NCBI GenBank assembly: GCA_019279435.1
Contig: JAAALK010000079.1
Coordinates: forward strand, 62,196,330 to 62,260,329
Source: Zizania palustris
Taxonomy: Eukaryota > Streptophyta > Magnoliopsida > Poales > Poaceae
DNA length: 64,000 bases
Direction: 5' to 3'
Shown: one piece after another, positions 45,201 through 57,996 of the stretch
Layout: each line of letters starts with the position of its first letter
Position numbering within the stretch: position 1 is the first letter of the stretch
Notes under the pieces: model-generated
What the model saw: only the letters and a program-made list of their open reading frames with translations
Databases searched by the model: none
Told to the model about the DNA's origin: nothing
Made by a program: the position numbers and the translations under genes

Positions 45201-46352
45201 GTTCCCTTGTTGTTTTGGTAAAACAATGTTAGCTAAACCTGGTGGCACTTCACTACCCCCTAACAGAAGAAGAACAGCTTGAACCTGGAAAAGAAACTTC
45301 AGCTTAAGAAAAGACAGGCACATAAGGTACAAATATAATTGCTGACATTCAAAGACTCTATATTATGGAATAAATCATAAATGCAACTTGGGATTATAGC
45401 AAGCAGTTATTACAAGACACCATGTTGTTTTCTTGAATCAGTATTAGTCTATGAAAACAAAGAAAAAAATCTTGGTTGCAAACTGTCACAACTGAAAAGT
45501 GCCAAGGACTAGGATTTGTAAAACTAGGAATCAGTGTGCCTCCGGTTGCCTTCTGTAAGTGATAAGAACTAATCTAGCATAGTAACCCATTAATATACTA
45601 TGAGCCACAGAATAATAGTAGTGGCTACTTGTTGTAACCGTGAGCTTACATTAATTCCGTACTCTGGATCGTTCCATGCCTATAGCCGCCATTCAAGTCT
45701 TACAGGATGGCATAAATACCCAAACCAACCACATTATTGAAATAGAAAAGTAGAAAACATTAGTTTTTGTCAATGGAACAGTACTCAACATTGTAAACAT
45801 GTAAGTAGATATAGGTAACCTACATTTTGTTCAAGTAATTCCAGCGGCAACGTAGATTAAAGTGACTAAAAACAATCAGACAACATTTCGTGAGAGCAGC
45901 AATGCTAATCCTGAACTCCTAAACTGTAAGAGTGGAAAACGTTTGCTCAGAATGGCTAAAAACAAAAATCACAACACCAATCATATATCCAATTGGAGCC
46001 CACGAATACTAAGCTAATTAAATCCCATGAATTTTTGAGCGGCACATCTCCAAGTCGATTGCAAAACGAAAGCAATATGAGGTGACGGGGGGAAGACCTT
46101 GTCGGGAGTCACGGATTCGAACACGTACACCTCGCCCTGGAACAGCAGCGTCAGCTGGTTCGGGCTCCCCGGCAAGGCCGAGACCGGCTCCTGCTCCGGG
46201 GCCGCTGGCTCCTCGGCCGGCGGAGGCTCCTCCTCGCCCTCGCCCTCGCCCTCATCGTCGTCGCCCTCCTCCTCCTCCTCGGCGGTGTCGTCGCCGCCGC
46301 TGCCAGCTGCGGGCGCGACCGCGCCGCGCATCTCGGCGGCCGCGTCGGGCAT
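42261..46352 (-). CDS. GATA zinc-finger factor with TIFY and CCT domains
   Basis: Seven exons: 46352-46098, 45284-45198, 45118-44982, 43683-43564, 43476-43371, 42510-42451, 42353-42261, in phase, 285 residues. The N-terminus has an acidic Glu/Asp run. The TIFY domain follows at about residues 66-105 (TLLFQG in place of the usual TLSFQG, then QGEVYVF), joined by exon 2. The CCT domain lies at about 129-172 (RFREKRKERNFDKKIRYAVR). A class C GATA finger at 201-228 has spacing C-x2-C-x20-C-x2-C. The domain order TIFY-CCT-GATA defines the ZIM/ZML group of nuclear DNA-binding proteins. The exon 1 donor (gtcttc) is unusual but is required by phase and homology. Intron 3 carries a 501-bp MITE. The start at 46352 is the first Met before the acidic region. 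Confidence 0.9.
44088..44588. mobile_element. PIF-like MITE in a GATA gene intron
   Basis: 501 bp flanked by TTA (44085-44087 and 44589-44591). The left end is gggtcttggttcaa; the right end (cagctcaaccaaacacatct) is its degenerate inverse. The end sequence and size match the element at 32199-32687. It lies in the intron between exons 4 and 3 of the GATA/TIFY gene. Confidence 0.65.
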
Positions 46353-47638
46353 GACCGGCGGTGGCGAGGGGGCACTCAACCCTAGATGGGGAAATGGAAG
46401 GCGGTGATGCGGCGCGGGAGCTGTGTCATCTCGGGTCGTGAAACGTGAGGTGATGCTGATGCGAAGGAATAGGCAGCGGAAAGAAAACGATTTCACCTTT
46501 TCGCATATACAACCATCGATATGTCGTAATTTAGAGGATGAAACAATAAAAACAAATGCTCGATAGCTGTCGCAACCAGAAGAGGTCATAAACCACAAAC
46601 ATTTGACCTCCTTTTTTTAAAAAAAATACATTTCTAACCCTTTAAATTTGTCTAAAAAAACATTTAACTTGGTAAAAAGATTTTCAGTTTTGTATAAAAA
46701 TATTTTGTCACATAAATATTTATTTTAAGATAAAATTGATAAGTTAGCAGTGATAATATTTATAAAGTGATATACAAGAGTATTGAAACAATAAACTTTT
46801 AATATGTGAACCGAGGTAGATAATATAGAAGTAAAGTCTTTTCAACAGAGTTGAAATGTTAGAAATAGTCTTTTGGAATAGAGGAAATACCTACTTACAT
46901 ACCATCTCGTTTCACAAATCAGGTAGTTTATTTTTTTAATATCTCTTGTCTATTTTATTACTAATAAGTAGAGTTTTAATTTTTTTATTCTCGTCACGTA
47001 TTTACCAACTTTGTATTAAAAGTAAAAGTAAAATATCTATATGAGTTTTGCTTACATGCATGATTTTCGGGAAACGGTCTATTCACTCAAAAATTCCGGC
47101 AAACTTCCTCCGTAAAAATGAGCCTACTGAATTATTCTTGACTATAGTTGCTTTAATTTTAACCATTAATAATTTTTAAATGGTTAGATTATGTTGAGCG
47201 AAGGTTGGTTGGCAGTATTTATGATGCAATATTCAATAATATACCATATTTTCAAGGAATTTATAAATTTATTGTAAAACAGAAGTGATCAAATTTAAAG
47301 ATGAATAGTACTTGGAAACAAATATATAGGAATGGAGGGAGTATCATTTTATACATCATTAGCACCAATGCAAACTGCGAAGTAAATTATGTATAAAAGC
47401 AATGTAAATTGGCAGAACTATGTGAGTTGTAATGTACTTTAGCAATTGGTGATCCGTGCAGCCTTGTTATCCTATACAGCAAAACTCCTAGTAGCAGGTT
47501 TTAGCAGAATCCCAGAAGATCGTGTTGCCCTATACAGCAAAAGTCCTAGGAGGTTTTCACGTTCTTGTCCACTAGAGCAAAACAGCGTATTGCAAAAAAA
47601 CTCACAGGTCAGCAGAGCCCATCACAAGCCGCAGTAAG
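46353..47638. other. Spacer between convergent/tandem minus-strand genes
   Basis: It holds the promoter side of the GATA/TIFY gene at the left, a Stowaway-like MITE at 47104-47341 and the 3' flank of the SAAL1-like gene at the right. In the last 200 bp a short repeat (cctatacagcaaaa at about 47470 and 47529) may lie in that gene's 3' UTR. Confidence 0.4.
47104..47341. mobile_element. Stowaway-like MITE
   Basis: 238 bp. The right end ggaatggagggag is a good Stowaway terminus, followed by the target TA at 47342-47343. The left end cttcctccgtaaaa is a degenerate inverse copy. Non-coding and AT-rich. Confidence 0.55.
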
Positions 47639-50600
47639 CTATGGCTCATAGCTGCGGCAGTATCTCAGCAGGTCCCTAGCATTTTGGATGGTGTATCCGG
47701 TGGGCGAAGCGTCTGCTTTGCCCAAGGAGGACTTGTCCGCAATCCATCTTTGCGTGATGCTGCAGATTGCCCGGAGCTGTCACAATTTTTTGTAGCATAG
47801 GAAAAGCAATGATATCATGGCTGCCACAGCGTGGTCAGATAAATTTGAATGCATTTACACTGGGAATGCAAACTAAGATCTATATATCTCCATGAAGTGC
47901 GTGATGGTACCAGGATTATATTTTGTTATGAAGGATACAGATGTGTATAGCCCATTCTGCAAAGAGACACCCTCAACTGAAGAATCCGCTTCTGTTTCAA
48001 TTCCATATCTTTCGATGTCATCTTTGACGATGGTGAACCTACCCAAGAAGAGAGACACAAACTGCTCGATGGTTGAAGAGTTCATGATAGTTTCTTGTGC
48101 TTGTATTTGTTTTAGTAAACGTGTCAAGATACACCATAATGCATTTCGAGCTCCAGTTTCATCAGAGACCAATGGAAGAATATCAAATAGGCCCTCCAGG
48201 AGGGCTAAATCTGAAACAATAAATTGAACAGATTACTGTAATATCTCTAAACAGACACATGTTTCTTTCCAAAAAAAGAGAGATGTTGTCTAGTCACACA
48301 ATGAACTGCTTATCAAGCAGGAATTATAATTGATCACTCAGCGAAACATGGCATACCGTGGGACAGAATAGGTGCGAGATGCTTTCCATCTGCCAAAAGA
48401 TTTGCTAATACGATCACCACAGAAGCGCAATAGCCCACAACCTGAAGCATAGTTTGTGAATATACAAAACAATAACCATGTTCATCTAGCATTATATCTA
48501 ATCCACATAAATTTTCAAGTGCTAATAAAATCCTAGGTAATAACTGAGGTTATTGGGATCTGGGAGGATTCACAAGCAACAGAACCTATCTGGCCAACTA
48601 TACTCCCAAAACATATTCAAGAAGCAAAAAAAACTTAGATATTTTTCATGGTTTTAGTTCATAACTGCATATTCCTTAAAACTGATCAATGCAATGAAAC
48701 TGGGATAACTGCATGCAATGTTAAATGGGGCATTCAGTCGAATAAATGAAATGTTAGTAGCATCATGCTCACCTCAAATTTATCAGGTAACTTGACTATA
48801 CTATTTAGTGCTTTAATCAGTTGGTCATTTGATGACATTACTTTTGAACAGTTGTCTATAGAGGATAGTTCTTCAATAAGGCGAAGGATTGAATCAAGAG
48901 AATCTGACCTGAAATGTGTTCATAAAAAAGGTCAGCTACTAATACTGCACTGCTTTCCCAGAGCATTCATTTAAAGCTTGAAACCCAAAAAAGGTGATTA
49001 CAAGGATAGATGACTATGTTGTAAGTACTGGTCAATGCAAACAGACTAAGAGAAGGAACATGATTACATGAAAACTATATAATGCACAGATTAATTATTG
49101 GCAAACATCAAGTGCTGGCATTTCACAAGGCATTAAAGGACCTACACTCTGCAAAGCAAGAGGATATGTTGTATGGTTTATAAACTGTGTCAATAGACTA
49201 ATAGAGTAAAGATTCAGATGCTTGATGAGCTTCACTAGATTTGAAAGTTATCCGTTCTTATTTTTTAGAACTTAAGAAAAATACACAATGGATAATAAAA
49301 TCTTAACAACACCTAAAAATAAAAATAGAATAGTTCAAAGTTTAGAGTTTGACTGAGACAAAATGTAGATGCTTTTATATGAAATGGACATTTTTGCAAT
49401 TTTGAAATTAGTTCTTTTTTAACAACAATATTATTCACCATACCTGTCTAGCTTGTTCCCATCCAGTGATTTTTCAACCTCAGTTGTCAGCAAACTAATA
49501 GCACACTCAACTAAACCAACTTTTATCAAGGGCTCAATAAGAATGGTAATCACATCTTGATCATCGATGAGAGCTGATAGAAAGTCAATGGTCTGCACCC
49601 AGTAATTTACAAAGTAAATAATCAAAAATTTGAGCACATGCAGGTTGAAAGGAAAACACCATAAGTCATAAGTATTGGACTATGAATAAAAGCCCCCACC
49701 TCTCCCACTATAACGCCTAGGTTTTATGGTTGGGTTGGCTAGGTGGGGTGAGCCTAACATGGTATCAGAGCCAAGGTCCTAGGTTCGAACCCCCCTGGCC
49801 ACGCATTTCCGCTGCGCCTCTTTCGTGTGCTGAGACCTGTTGCGGGCTACGCCGGGCTCTAGAACCTGCTGCGGGCTACGCCGGGCTCGCACGCCGTAGG
49901 GGGAATATTGGACTATGGATAAAAGCCCCCACCTCTCCCACTATAACGCCTAGGTTTATGGTTGAGTTGACTAGGTGGGGTGAGCCTAACAATAAGTCAA
50001 TTGGGTAGATGATTTCAGCTAAAAATTCTACCATATAAAGGATTTTTGATATATTATATTAAAGTTATACGAAACCAAATATGTAACTGCATAATAGTTT
50101 TTTAGATGAAGAACATAATAGTTCAAAGGCCATAAGAGTTTCTGCTACTCCCAAAATGTCCAAATTGCAGTTTGCTGTTTGCAATTCCATTTTCAGTGTC
50201 TGTGAACTATTGGAAAACACAGAAAATTCACAAGAGCATTAAATCTTCAGTGTCTGTAGACTCTTGGAAAACACGAGAACATTCACAAGATCAAAGTTAC
50301 TGATAATTTTCATCAAGAAAAATAAGAATCCATTCCAACAGAAGGGTAATCGTGAAATTAAGAGGTTGGGTCATTACATTGACAGTGGTCGGACATGAAA
50401 TCAGAAATGACTTATACAATCAACTGAAAAAAAGAACAAACCATGAAAATACAACAATCTAATTATCATTTGTAAAAGAAAGTTAATATAAAGATAATTA
50501 CATAGAATGTCAAATATATACTCAATCTTAATACATCAAAATCAAGTTTAGACATGTATAGTTACTAAACTTACTAGGATCAAGTTGACTGACTAGATAA

Positions 50601-53600
50601 GTATTGTACCTTCTGAAGTAAGGTAGATTTCAGCGTGTTTCCAATTATCCACAGAATACGTGAAAGAATCTCATCAGGTAAAATAGCTTCAGCCCACAAA
50701 ATAGATGCATTGCTCTGAAAAATTGCGATCAACAACCTGTATATGAATAGACTATGTGATTGACTGAACAACAGGTAAACTACAAAACAGAACTCTTGTT
50801 CCAACACATGTCATGCTAGACTAAGACTGTATACAAATACAAATGAAAAAAATTAAGTAGAAAATAATATGAATGTGCCAGTGTGGACAAGAAAAAAGAG
50901 GTGTATAATAAGAAATCAGATAAGCATAAGCAGATCTCTTTTGTGTATTCTTTTGCCTATAAAAATATGTATTTCGTACTAGTTACTAAGTGCTAACTGC
51001 TAACACCAGTTTAAAAGGCAACTTTTTATTAATTTTGCCAGAGGAATTGTATATTCAAGTATTTTATCTGCAATCCACCATAATAGTGATCACATGTATT
51101 TGTGTAATGTATGACTACATCTGCATGTAGCCTATGTTGTAAATATACACCATAGTAAATGCTAGATAATATTCCCAATATAATAATCATGCCCGTGATA
51201 AGATGCCTGATTTATTTCCACATCACAAGAGTTTAATATTTCATAAGATAAAAAACTGGCATTGCTAAAAGTAGTGCTACACAGTGTGAATGATTTACGG
51301 TTTGTTAAAGAATCAAAAGGATAATAATGCATTTAGTGTTTTAAGTCTTGTTAGAGCAAATAAGAAAGTGTAAGAAGATAATCTTAATTTGCATAGGCTA
51401 TGCATCATGGGTAAATATGTTGTAGAAACCACGGCCATAAAAGTTTCCAAAAAATTCAGAAAACTTCGTTGTTTGTCAAATTTATATCTCACAAATGAAG
51501 TAAAGTACTCAAGTTTAATATTGAATTTTTGTGTGGTTGTCTAATACCCCTTCCCTATATGTGAGATTTTTCTGACAATTTTTTGGAAATTTTATTAGTG
51601 GTCTTCAGTCTTCACTACATATTTACCCATATGTCACCATATTCCATGAATAACCAACCTGAATGTTTCAACAAGGCAATCAGAATCATCAAGAAATAAT
51701 TGGTTCACAACAGTTGCAATTAATCCTTTTTGTGAAGTGATTGCATTGGTCAGAGATTTATGACAAGCTAAGTTTGCAATGATCCCAATACAGATTTCCT
51801 GTAAAGACCAACATTCAAAGAAGCAAGACATTTAAGATATAGTCAGCCGGTCAGCAAAAATGTGGAGGCAGCAGTAGAAGGAAAATTCCATGTCACCTTC
51901 ATTCGCACAGATTGTCTCACATGAAGGTTTCCCAGAAGCACCTCAAGTACATGGTTGTTAACCTACATGAATTAAAGATATGGATAGTTAGCAGTTAGCA
52001 GCACCACCGAATGCCCGTAAATACTTACAATGCAACAGTACAAATATTCAATGTGGGTGCAAGCAGTAGTTTCAACAGTCTTAGAACTCAATTGGTGATT
52101 CATCGCTTCAATCAAGAGAAATCTTCTAAAACGTTTATATTGCAAGTCTTAACAAAACAAGGTTATTACTTGAAATTGTGTTCAATGTGTGTGGTGTGTA
52201 GAGTTTCCATTTTCTAAACAACCAGTTTCTATTGCAGTAGCACAATTTTTTATAAATATTACATATGCCCACCCTACGATCCTATTTTTTTCTTTCCTAC
52301 AGTATATTGAGAGATATGAATAAGTTCCTAATACAAGAAGCCGATCTTCATGTTTAAATGTTAATTGATACTAGCACACTACAGTGATTGCTGATTAAGG
52401 CATGTCACATGTGGAATTCACTATCGTAATCAGTGATTCTGTAGAATATCTCAATATCGAATTCAAATTCAACAGATGGCTATCAGGTATGTCAAATATA
52501 GAGATAACTAGATAAGTACCATAAGTTCTGCCTGAGGTTCAATAACTGCAAGATCCCACAGATTGCAAGCATCCCTTTCCCATAAATCCTTGTCGTAAGG
52601 TTGTGTTGACTCCCCGCCACCAGAACTGGCATCCCTTTCTTCTGTTTGTTCCTGCTTCTTGCTGTTTAACATGGTATAAGAGGTTAGCAGGTCATAACAA
52701 AATCAGCTTATTTTCTAACAAACTTTCACTTCTGGAGAACTTTCATTGAAAATAAAATCTCTGGAAGTAAATTGAACCTGGACTCTTTATCCACAGCTGA
52801 TCCCTGAGGTATTAGCCTCCTTATGACCGAGATGATGTAGGTGGGATCAATTGTTGTTGTATCATCAGGTAACTGCTGATAATTACAAACAGGAAATAGG
52901 ACATCAATAAAACCATGGATCACCCATGAAACATCTCCAGCAATCCTTTCTGATCAGTCAGCTGCTAGCTAAAATAAAAACTTGAAACACACATTAATCT
53001 AACTAAAAAATTCTAGACCCACAAGGAGGTTGTGATTAAAGCTTCACGTTCACAGCGAACAGTTGCTTCCGGCAAAATTGAGCATAAAAAGATGATCTAG
53101 TTTGAACTGCAAATGGTAACGTACGCCTTCTGAGAGCTTTGATTGACAGTAAGGTAGCACCAACAAATGCTCGACGAAATGCGCACGAGGAGAAACACGA
53201 AGCAGGCAGAGCAAAATCTCTCGCTGCACTGCAGCGGAAAGCGAGTAGGAGAGACAAAGGCGACGCGAGGAGCCGAGGAGGCAAACGCATGTACCTTCGA
53301 TTCCGACGAGGGCGCGAAGGGGAGGTGCGTGGGGGCCTCCTCCTCGTCATCCTCTTCCTCCTCCTCCTCGTCCGCGCCAACATCTCCTTCCTGCTCTTCC
53401 TCTGCTTCCCGCTCTTCCCGTGGTGAAGACGCGTTGCCCTCCTGCTCCGCTTCGCTGTCTTCCTGGGAGGAGCCGGACGAGGTGAGGTGTGGCAGTGGAG
53501 CTTCGTTCTCCTGCCTCGCGTTACAGCCTTCCTTGAGGCCGCCGCCTTCTTGGGAGGAAGCGGGCAGCGAAACTTGGTCGGTGGTGGGAATGGTGGGCGA

Positions 53601-53816
53601 TGATAGGAGCCGTTGCGGAGGCAATTCCTCGTCCTCCTGCCCGGCTTCTCCGACCACCGAGAGCGCACCTCCTTCCGTGGAGGCATCGGGAGACACCGAA
53701 GCGTAGTCGGTGACGGGCAAGGCGAGGATCTGTGGCGGTGACACCTCATCCTCCTCCCCCGCTTCGCCGCCCACCTTGGGAACCTCTTCTTCCGGGGAGG
53801 AGGACCCGAGCGCCAT
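47639..53816 (-). CDS. ARM-repeat protein, SAAL1-like
   Basis: Eleven exons: 53816-53295, 52875-52778, 52661-52520, 51962-51897, 51798-51659, 50712-50610, 49592-49444, 48908-48773, 48441-48357, 48210-47969, 47776-47639; about 606 residues in phase. Exon 1 codes for a Ser/Glu-rich acidic region with long Glu/Asp runs, probably disordered. The rest is helical and ARM-like, with blocks such as DKDLWERDACNLWDLAV and EICIGIIANLACH that resemble SAAL1 family proteins. The animal relative is linked to cell proliferation; the plant role is unknown to me. The exon 6 acceptor uses the second AG of CAGAG to keep the frame. The exon 10 donor (set at 47969) is the least certain junction. A 319-bp TRIM sits in the intron between exons 6 and 7. 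Confidence 0.75.
49673..49991 (+). mobile_element. 319-bp TRIM retrotransposon in a SAAL1-like intron
   Basis: The 5' LTR is 49673-49759 (87 bp) and the 3' LTR 49906-49991 (86 bp), each running from TATTGGACTAT to GTGAGCCTAACA. A perfect target duplication ATAAG lies at 49668-49672 and 49992-49996. The primer-binding site TGGTATCAGAGCC abuts the 5' LTR exactly (49760-49772), and a short purine tract (taggggga) precedes the 3' LTR. The internal part is 146 bp and cannot encode anything; it holds two copies of ctgcgggctacgccgggctc or a close variant. The LTRs differ at only a few bases. Both begin TA rather than the usual TG. Size and structure fit the smallest known grass LTR elements (the SMART group). 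Confidence 0.92.
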
Positions 53817-54534
53817 CTGAGCGAACTTGGTGTTGGCCTGCTGGGCGAGGCGAGGAGTTCGTCCTTCCTTCCAGGGACGAGGGAGTTTAGGGCTAGGCGA
53901 TCAACTGCCGGCGACGGCGACGTGGGTTTGCTACTCTGATGCCGTTGGGGTTCAAGCCCCATCCGCAAGAAATGCTCGGGCTTTTAACCAGGCCGGCTTT
54001 AGGCCCATAAAAATTAGACCTAACTAGGCCCATTTCTATCGTCAATGAGATACTCTCCAATATTAAATATTTTTTCTTTATCTTATAAGTAGGAATAGTA
54101 GATAGAGATCGAGAACTTCCTATAGGTAATAAGAATATAAGAAGACTTAGAGCATTTTTAAGAGAAGTTCTAAACAATTTCTTTCTCTAAGTTTATAAGA
54201 TTATAATTAAAAAATCAACTTTAATAAATATTTTTATTGAATCCTAAAAATAAATAATCCTTAAAATTGATTTTTCGCTCTCTATTTATAAAAAGTATAT
54301 ATAAGATCCAAACATAGGTACTCCATTGGAGTGAAATCCATTTAAACTGATTTACATTCTTAAAAAATATCCCAAAATACTAGAGAGTTAAATTTGAAAG
54401 ATGCTCTTGCGTTTTAAAATATTTGTTAGAATTATTTTTAATTACAATTTTTAAAATTTGAAGAAGAGCTTTACTATTGAGCGCGTGTTCAAATCAAACC
54501 CGATAGCGGCACGGGGGACGGAGAGGCGGTCGGA
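53817..54534. promoter_or_regulatory. Shared 718-bp promoter region, head-to-head genes
   Basis: It separates the start codons of the SAAL1-like gene (minus) and RMI2 (plus). The two ends are GC-richer; the middle (54030-54470) is AT-rich. No TATA box stands out for either gene, so I cannot place the start sites. Confidence 0.45.
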
Positions 54535-57065
54535 ATGGAGGGATCCCGTCCCCGACCTGGCGGCGGCGCGGCGCCGGTGGCGCGGAACTCCATGGACTAC
54601 TCCCTCGCGGCTCTGAAGCTCTTCGGATCCCAGCTCGCCGGCGCCACAGAGGCCCCCTCCTCGGAGGGCTCCTCCCAAGCCCAGATGCTCTACGGCATCC
54701 GCTTCCAGCGCGCCTGGCTCCAGGTCGCGCCCGTCACACTCCCCACCTATTTCTCCCATCGCCTAGCTCCATCTCCCCCCTGACGACTCGCGGCCGAAGG
54801 CAGGGCGTGATCGTGCTGGCGGACTACAGCGGCGGCGCTGGACTCCTGCTTGTTGATGACGGCTCCTGCGTCGCGGAGCTCACGCTCAAGGGCAAGGACG
54901 CCGAGGGCCAGCCATGGCGTAAAGGTTAATTCTTTGATCGTGATTCCCCCCTTTGTTCGAAATCATCAAAGTGCACATCCAGCTTTGTTGTTGTTGACCA
55001 ATAAATTTAGTTTTTTTTCACGTGACTAAGGTTTGCACGTCGCATCTCCAAAAGAAGCTTTTAACAAATATTTTCATTAGAGATTATAACTAAAAAATTA
55101 CTTCCAACAAAAACTCTAAAACACTCTAAAAAACGAGGTGATCTCTAAATCTTTCTCCATACTAATAGGGAGTGTTTCTGGTTCGCTATCTGGTTCCACG
55201 TGTAGCGGTGTTGGTGATACAAAAGATACAAATAAAAAAAAAGAAAATATTTAATAAATAGTGTCTACATGATACAAAAATAAAATATAAGGATTATAAT
55301 ATTGAGAGTCAGTCGTAGAGTAATAAGATGTAGATGTTAAATTTTATTAGAAGGACTTTCTATATGAAATTTTAGATAACAAAAAGTACTGATTCTCTTG
55401 GAGAAGCTCTTATGCTCTTAGACTTGAGCAAGACTATCCCAACCATCGCTAGGTCTGGCACCATCAAAACATAATGTTTCAACTTTGCAAATGTATAATT
55501 CATATCAGGGGATGTTTATGATTAGATGGTAGCATGACTTATTTATAAGAATGCCATTTCGGTTCTTTTCCTGTACCCTGATTCATTTACTCTAGTTGAT
55601 GCCCCCATTTTATTCTGCAGGCATGTATATAATGGTTATTGGGTCATATGTTGCCAAGGCCTCACTGCCTCATGCCAATCGGCCGGTGATCAAGGTCCAT
55701 TTCCTTCCCTCATTCTCTCTGCATGTCTTTACCTGCTTATATACATATTTCCATCCATTCATATCATACAAGCCATTTGCGGTATCAAAATCTTATTTTG
55801 ACATGTAATTTTTCTATGCTTCTATAAATCTGATACCCTGGTAGATCTTATAAGGAAAAAACGGGATGCAATTTTGTTTTTACTTTGTAGCTCTTTCAGT
55901 TATTAGACTGTTCAGCTTCAGCATATTCAATCAACAGTAATATTTTGTTTCCATTTTCCAACACTAGGTTCAATTTCTAGGCAGTTCCTATCTACCATGA
56001 TGTAGCCATGTGAATCGAAGAGATAAATTACTAGAAAAATGACTCTTAATGCAAATCTTCAGTTTATGCATTTCTGATTACTGTTTATGTTCAAGTGATA
56101 ACCACTGATGGAACCATGAAAACATGATTTCTTGTTGAAAGCTTCATTAGGTTTGATGAGTGACATAAAACTTGACCCCACATTCTGAGCACTTTTATTG
56201 GATCAACAAAGAATGACTTGAATACTAATATTCTTTATTGCCTTAGTAGCTTTATTGATTGATTATATTCCAGATAATCTTTCTGAATGTTGGTTAAATG
56301 CCAATATTATACTGTCAATAGTTGTTATAGTTATTGAGTTTCCATCCTGAATAGTCAGTTTTGCCTAACAAATCTTAGGCCAACCTAAATTTGAGGGAAA
56401 CAACCATTGTAGAAACAAATATATTTGACATTGTCCTATCAGCATTGTGACAGCAACAGGCTTGCAGCAGATGAGCAGAATGATGGGTCCCGGTTGCAAG
56501 TTTCAAGTCGCAATTTGTGATACCCTTGAAATGGCCATCTTTGCTGAACTATATATTGTCTGATCATGTGACAGGCTTATAATAGCTACTGAAAACATGT
56601 GAAACTCTTGTTTCTACATGTAATAAGTATTAACTATGGTCTTCTCTTCTATTTGAGTGATGAAAAAGGCAAGGAGAAAATGGTGTCTTATTCTACTGTC
56701 TGTTAGCATTGTCATCTTGTAGACTGTTGCTCGATTTAGGCATTTATAAACATATCTGGCCAAATTAGTGTTACTGGTCACTACGGCTGAAGTTTCAGAT
56801 TACATAATAGAACCAGAAACTTGAATGGTCCAAAAACTGTTGGTCTTCAGCCTCCAGACCTATAATGCACTTAACACATTATCTATTGCATTAGTTTTCA
56901 TGATCAACACCTTACTTTAACGACTTTGAACTTTGATTGTTGCAGGTGCATAAGCTAGTTGATCTATCTGCGCAGCCGGACCGCGAAGCTATGTGGTACA
57001 TGGAGGTAGCCGAGGCTTACAACTTCTTTTACTTGCAATTCTCCGCTGCTAGCTCCCACTCATGA
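54535..57065 (+). CDS. RMI2: RMI2, OB-fold subunit of the RecQ-Top3-RMI complex
   Basis: Four exons: 54535-54723, 54804-54924, 55621-55694, 56946-57065; in phase, 167 residues. The OB-fold starts in exon 2 (GVIVLADYSGG). The block GMYIMVIGSYV in exon 3, then HKLVDLSAQPDREAMWYMEV in exon 4, matches the conserved core of RMI2 proteins (compare K-hydrophobic-DLS then E-x-MW in the human protein). RMI2 works with RMI1, topoisomerase 3 and a RecQ helicase in the nucleus to dissolve double Holliday junctions and limit crossovers. Length is close to that of other RMI2 proteins. The intron between exons 3 and 4 is long, 1.25 kb. It shares its upstream region with the SAAL1-like gene. Confidence 0.88.
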
Positions 57066-57996
57066 GCACTGGTAGTTTTCGTTAGTGCTAACACGTACTG
57101 GCAGACTTTTATAAAGAGATTTATTTGTTCAGAGCAATACCAGTTTTGTATGTTGGCCGGAACGAACGATTGCTAGGATGCACCCAGTTAATTTTCCGGA
57201 CGTCTGGGATGTTTTGTGGATTTTTTTAAAAAGAAAATTTTAAATCTGTATAATGTTTTTGAAAAATTACAGATTTAGATAGCAGTCGACACTTGAAGTC
57301 TCTCTACCAAGTGCCAACTGCAGCTGACATGGTAGGAGTCGGCATTTGGCAGGGACACTTCAAGTGCTGACTGCTATCTAAATCTGTAATTTTTCGAAAG
57401 CGCTATGTAGATTTGAAATTTTCTTTAAAAATTTAAAATCATGTTTCGTGGCGCATGAAAGACGCTAGATTTACATCAGCTCTATGAATCATCAACGGTT
57501 GAGATGTTTCCTAGGGCTTGTATGTTAATGAAACCGTTCTCGAGCCGGTTACATACAATTTAAGGTTTATCTAATCGATTTAAATAAGCTAATACTTGAT
57601 GGGATGATTGAAAACCATGATAACAATCTTGGTTTCACCCTGATTTGTGAACTCTAATCGTAACAGGCTAACAAAACAATTAACAGTTAGCGCAACTCAA
57701 CAGCGAGAAGGACGGACAAACGTCGTTCCTTAAGAGCATCTCTGCCGTCGATACCTGATCGAACGGGCCACAAGACCGCTCCCTTCGCGGGAGCTCCCGC
57801 AGCCACCAGCCGAGCGACTGGATAGCATTTTTCCCCTTGCTGGCTTCCCGCTTCGTCCTCGTCGCGTTCGAGGCGAGAGATCGCCGGACAAAATACTCGA
57901 AAAATATAGAGGTAGCCAGCTAGGCAGCGAGCTATCAGCTATCACCACCAGGCCGCCGCGCGCGTTCTGTAGGACTCGCCGCCGGCCTCCGCTTGC
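57066..57996. other. Spacer RMI2 to MRS2-A
   Basis: Contains the RMI2 3' UTR, a long foldback at 57218-57440 and the upstream region of MRS2-A. No clear TATA box; the 150 bp before the ATG are GC-rich. Confidence 0.45.
57218..57440. repeat. Long near-palindromic foldback
   Basis: Arms of roughly 100-110 bp pair with only scattered mismatches. The left arm carries aaaaattacagatttagata then gcagtcgacacttgaagt; the right arm carries the inverse (acttcaagtgctgactgc then tatctaaatctgtaattttt). The loop region is around gctgacatggtaggag. A transcript would form a long hairpin. Confidence 0.85.

Noticed and set aside
49760..49805. tRNA gene
   Set aside because: Only a PBS and a T-arm-like block are present; no acceptor, D or anticodon arms.
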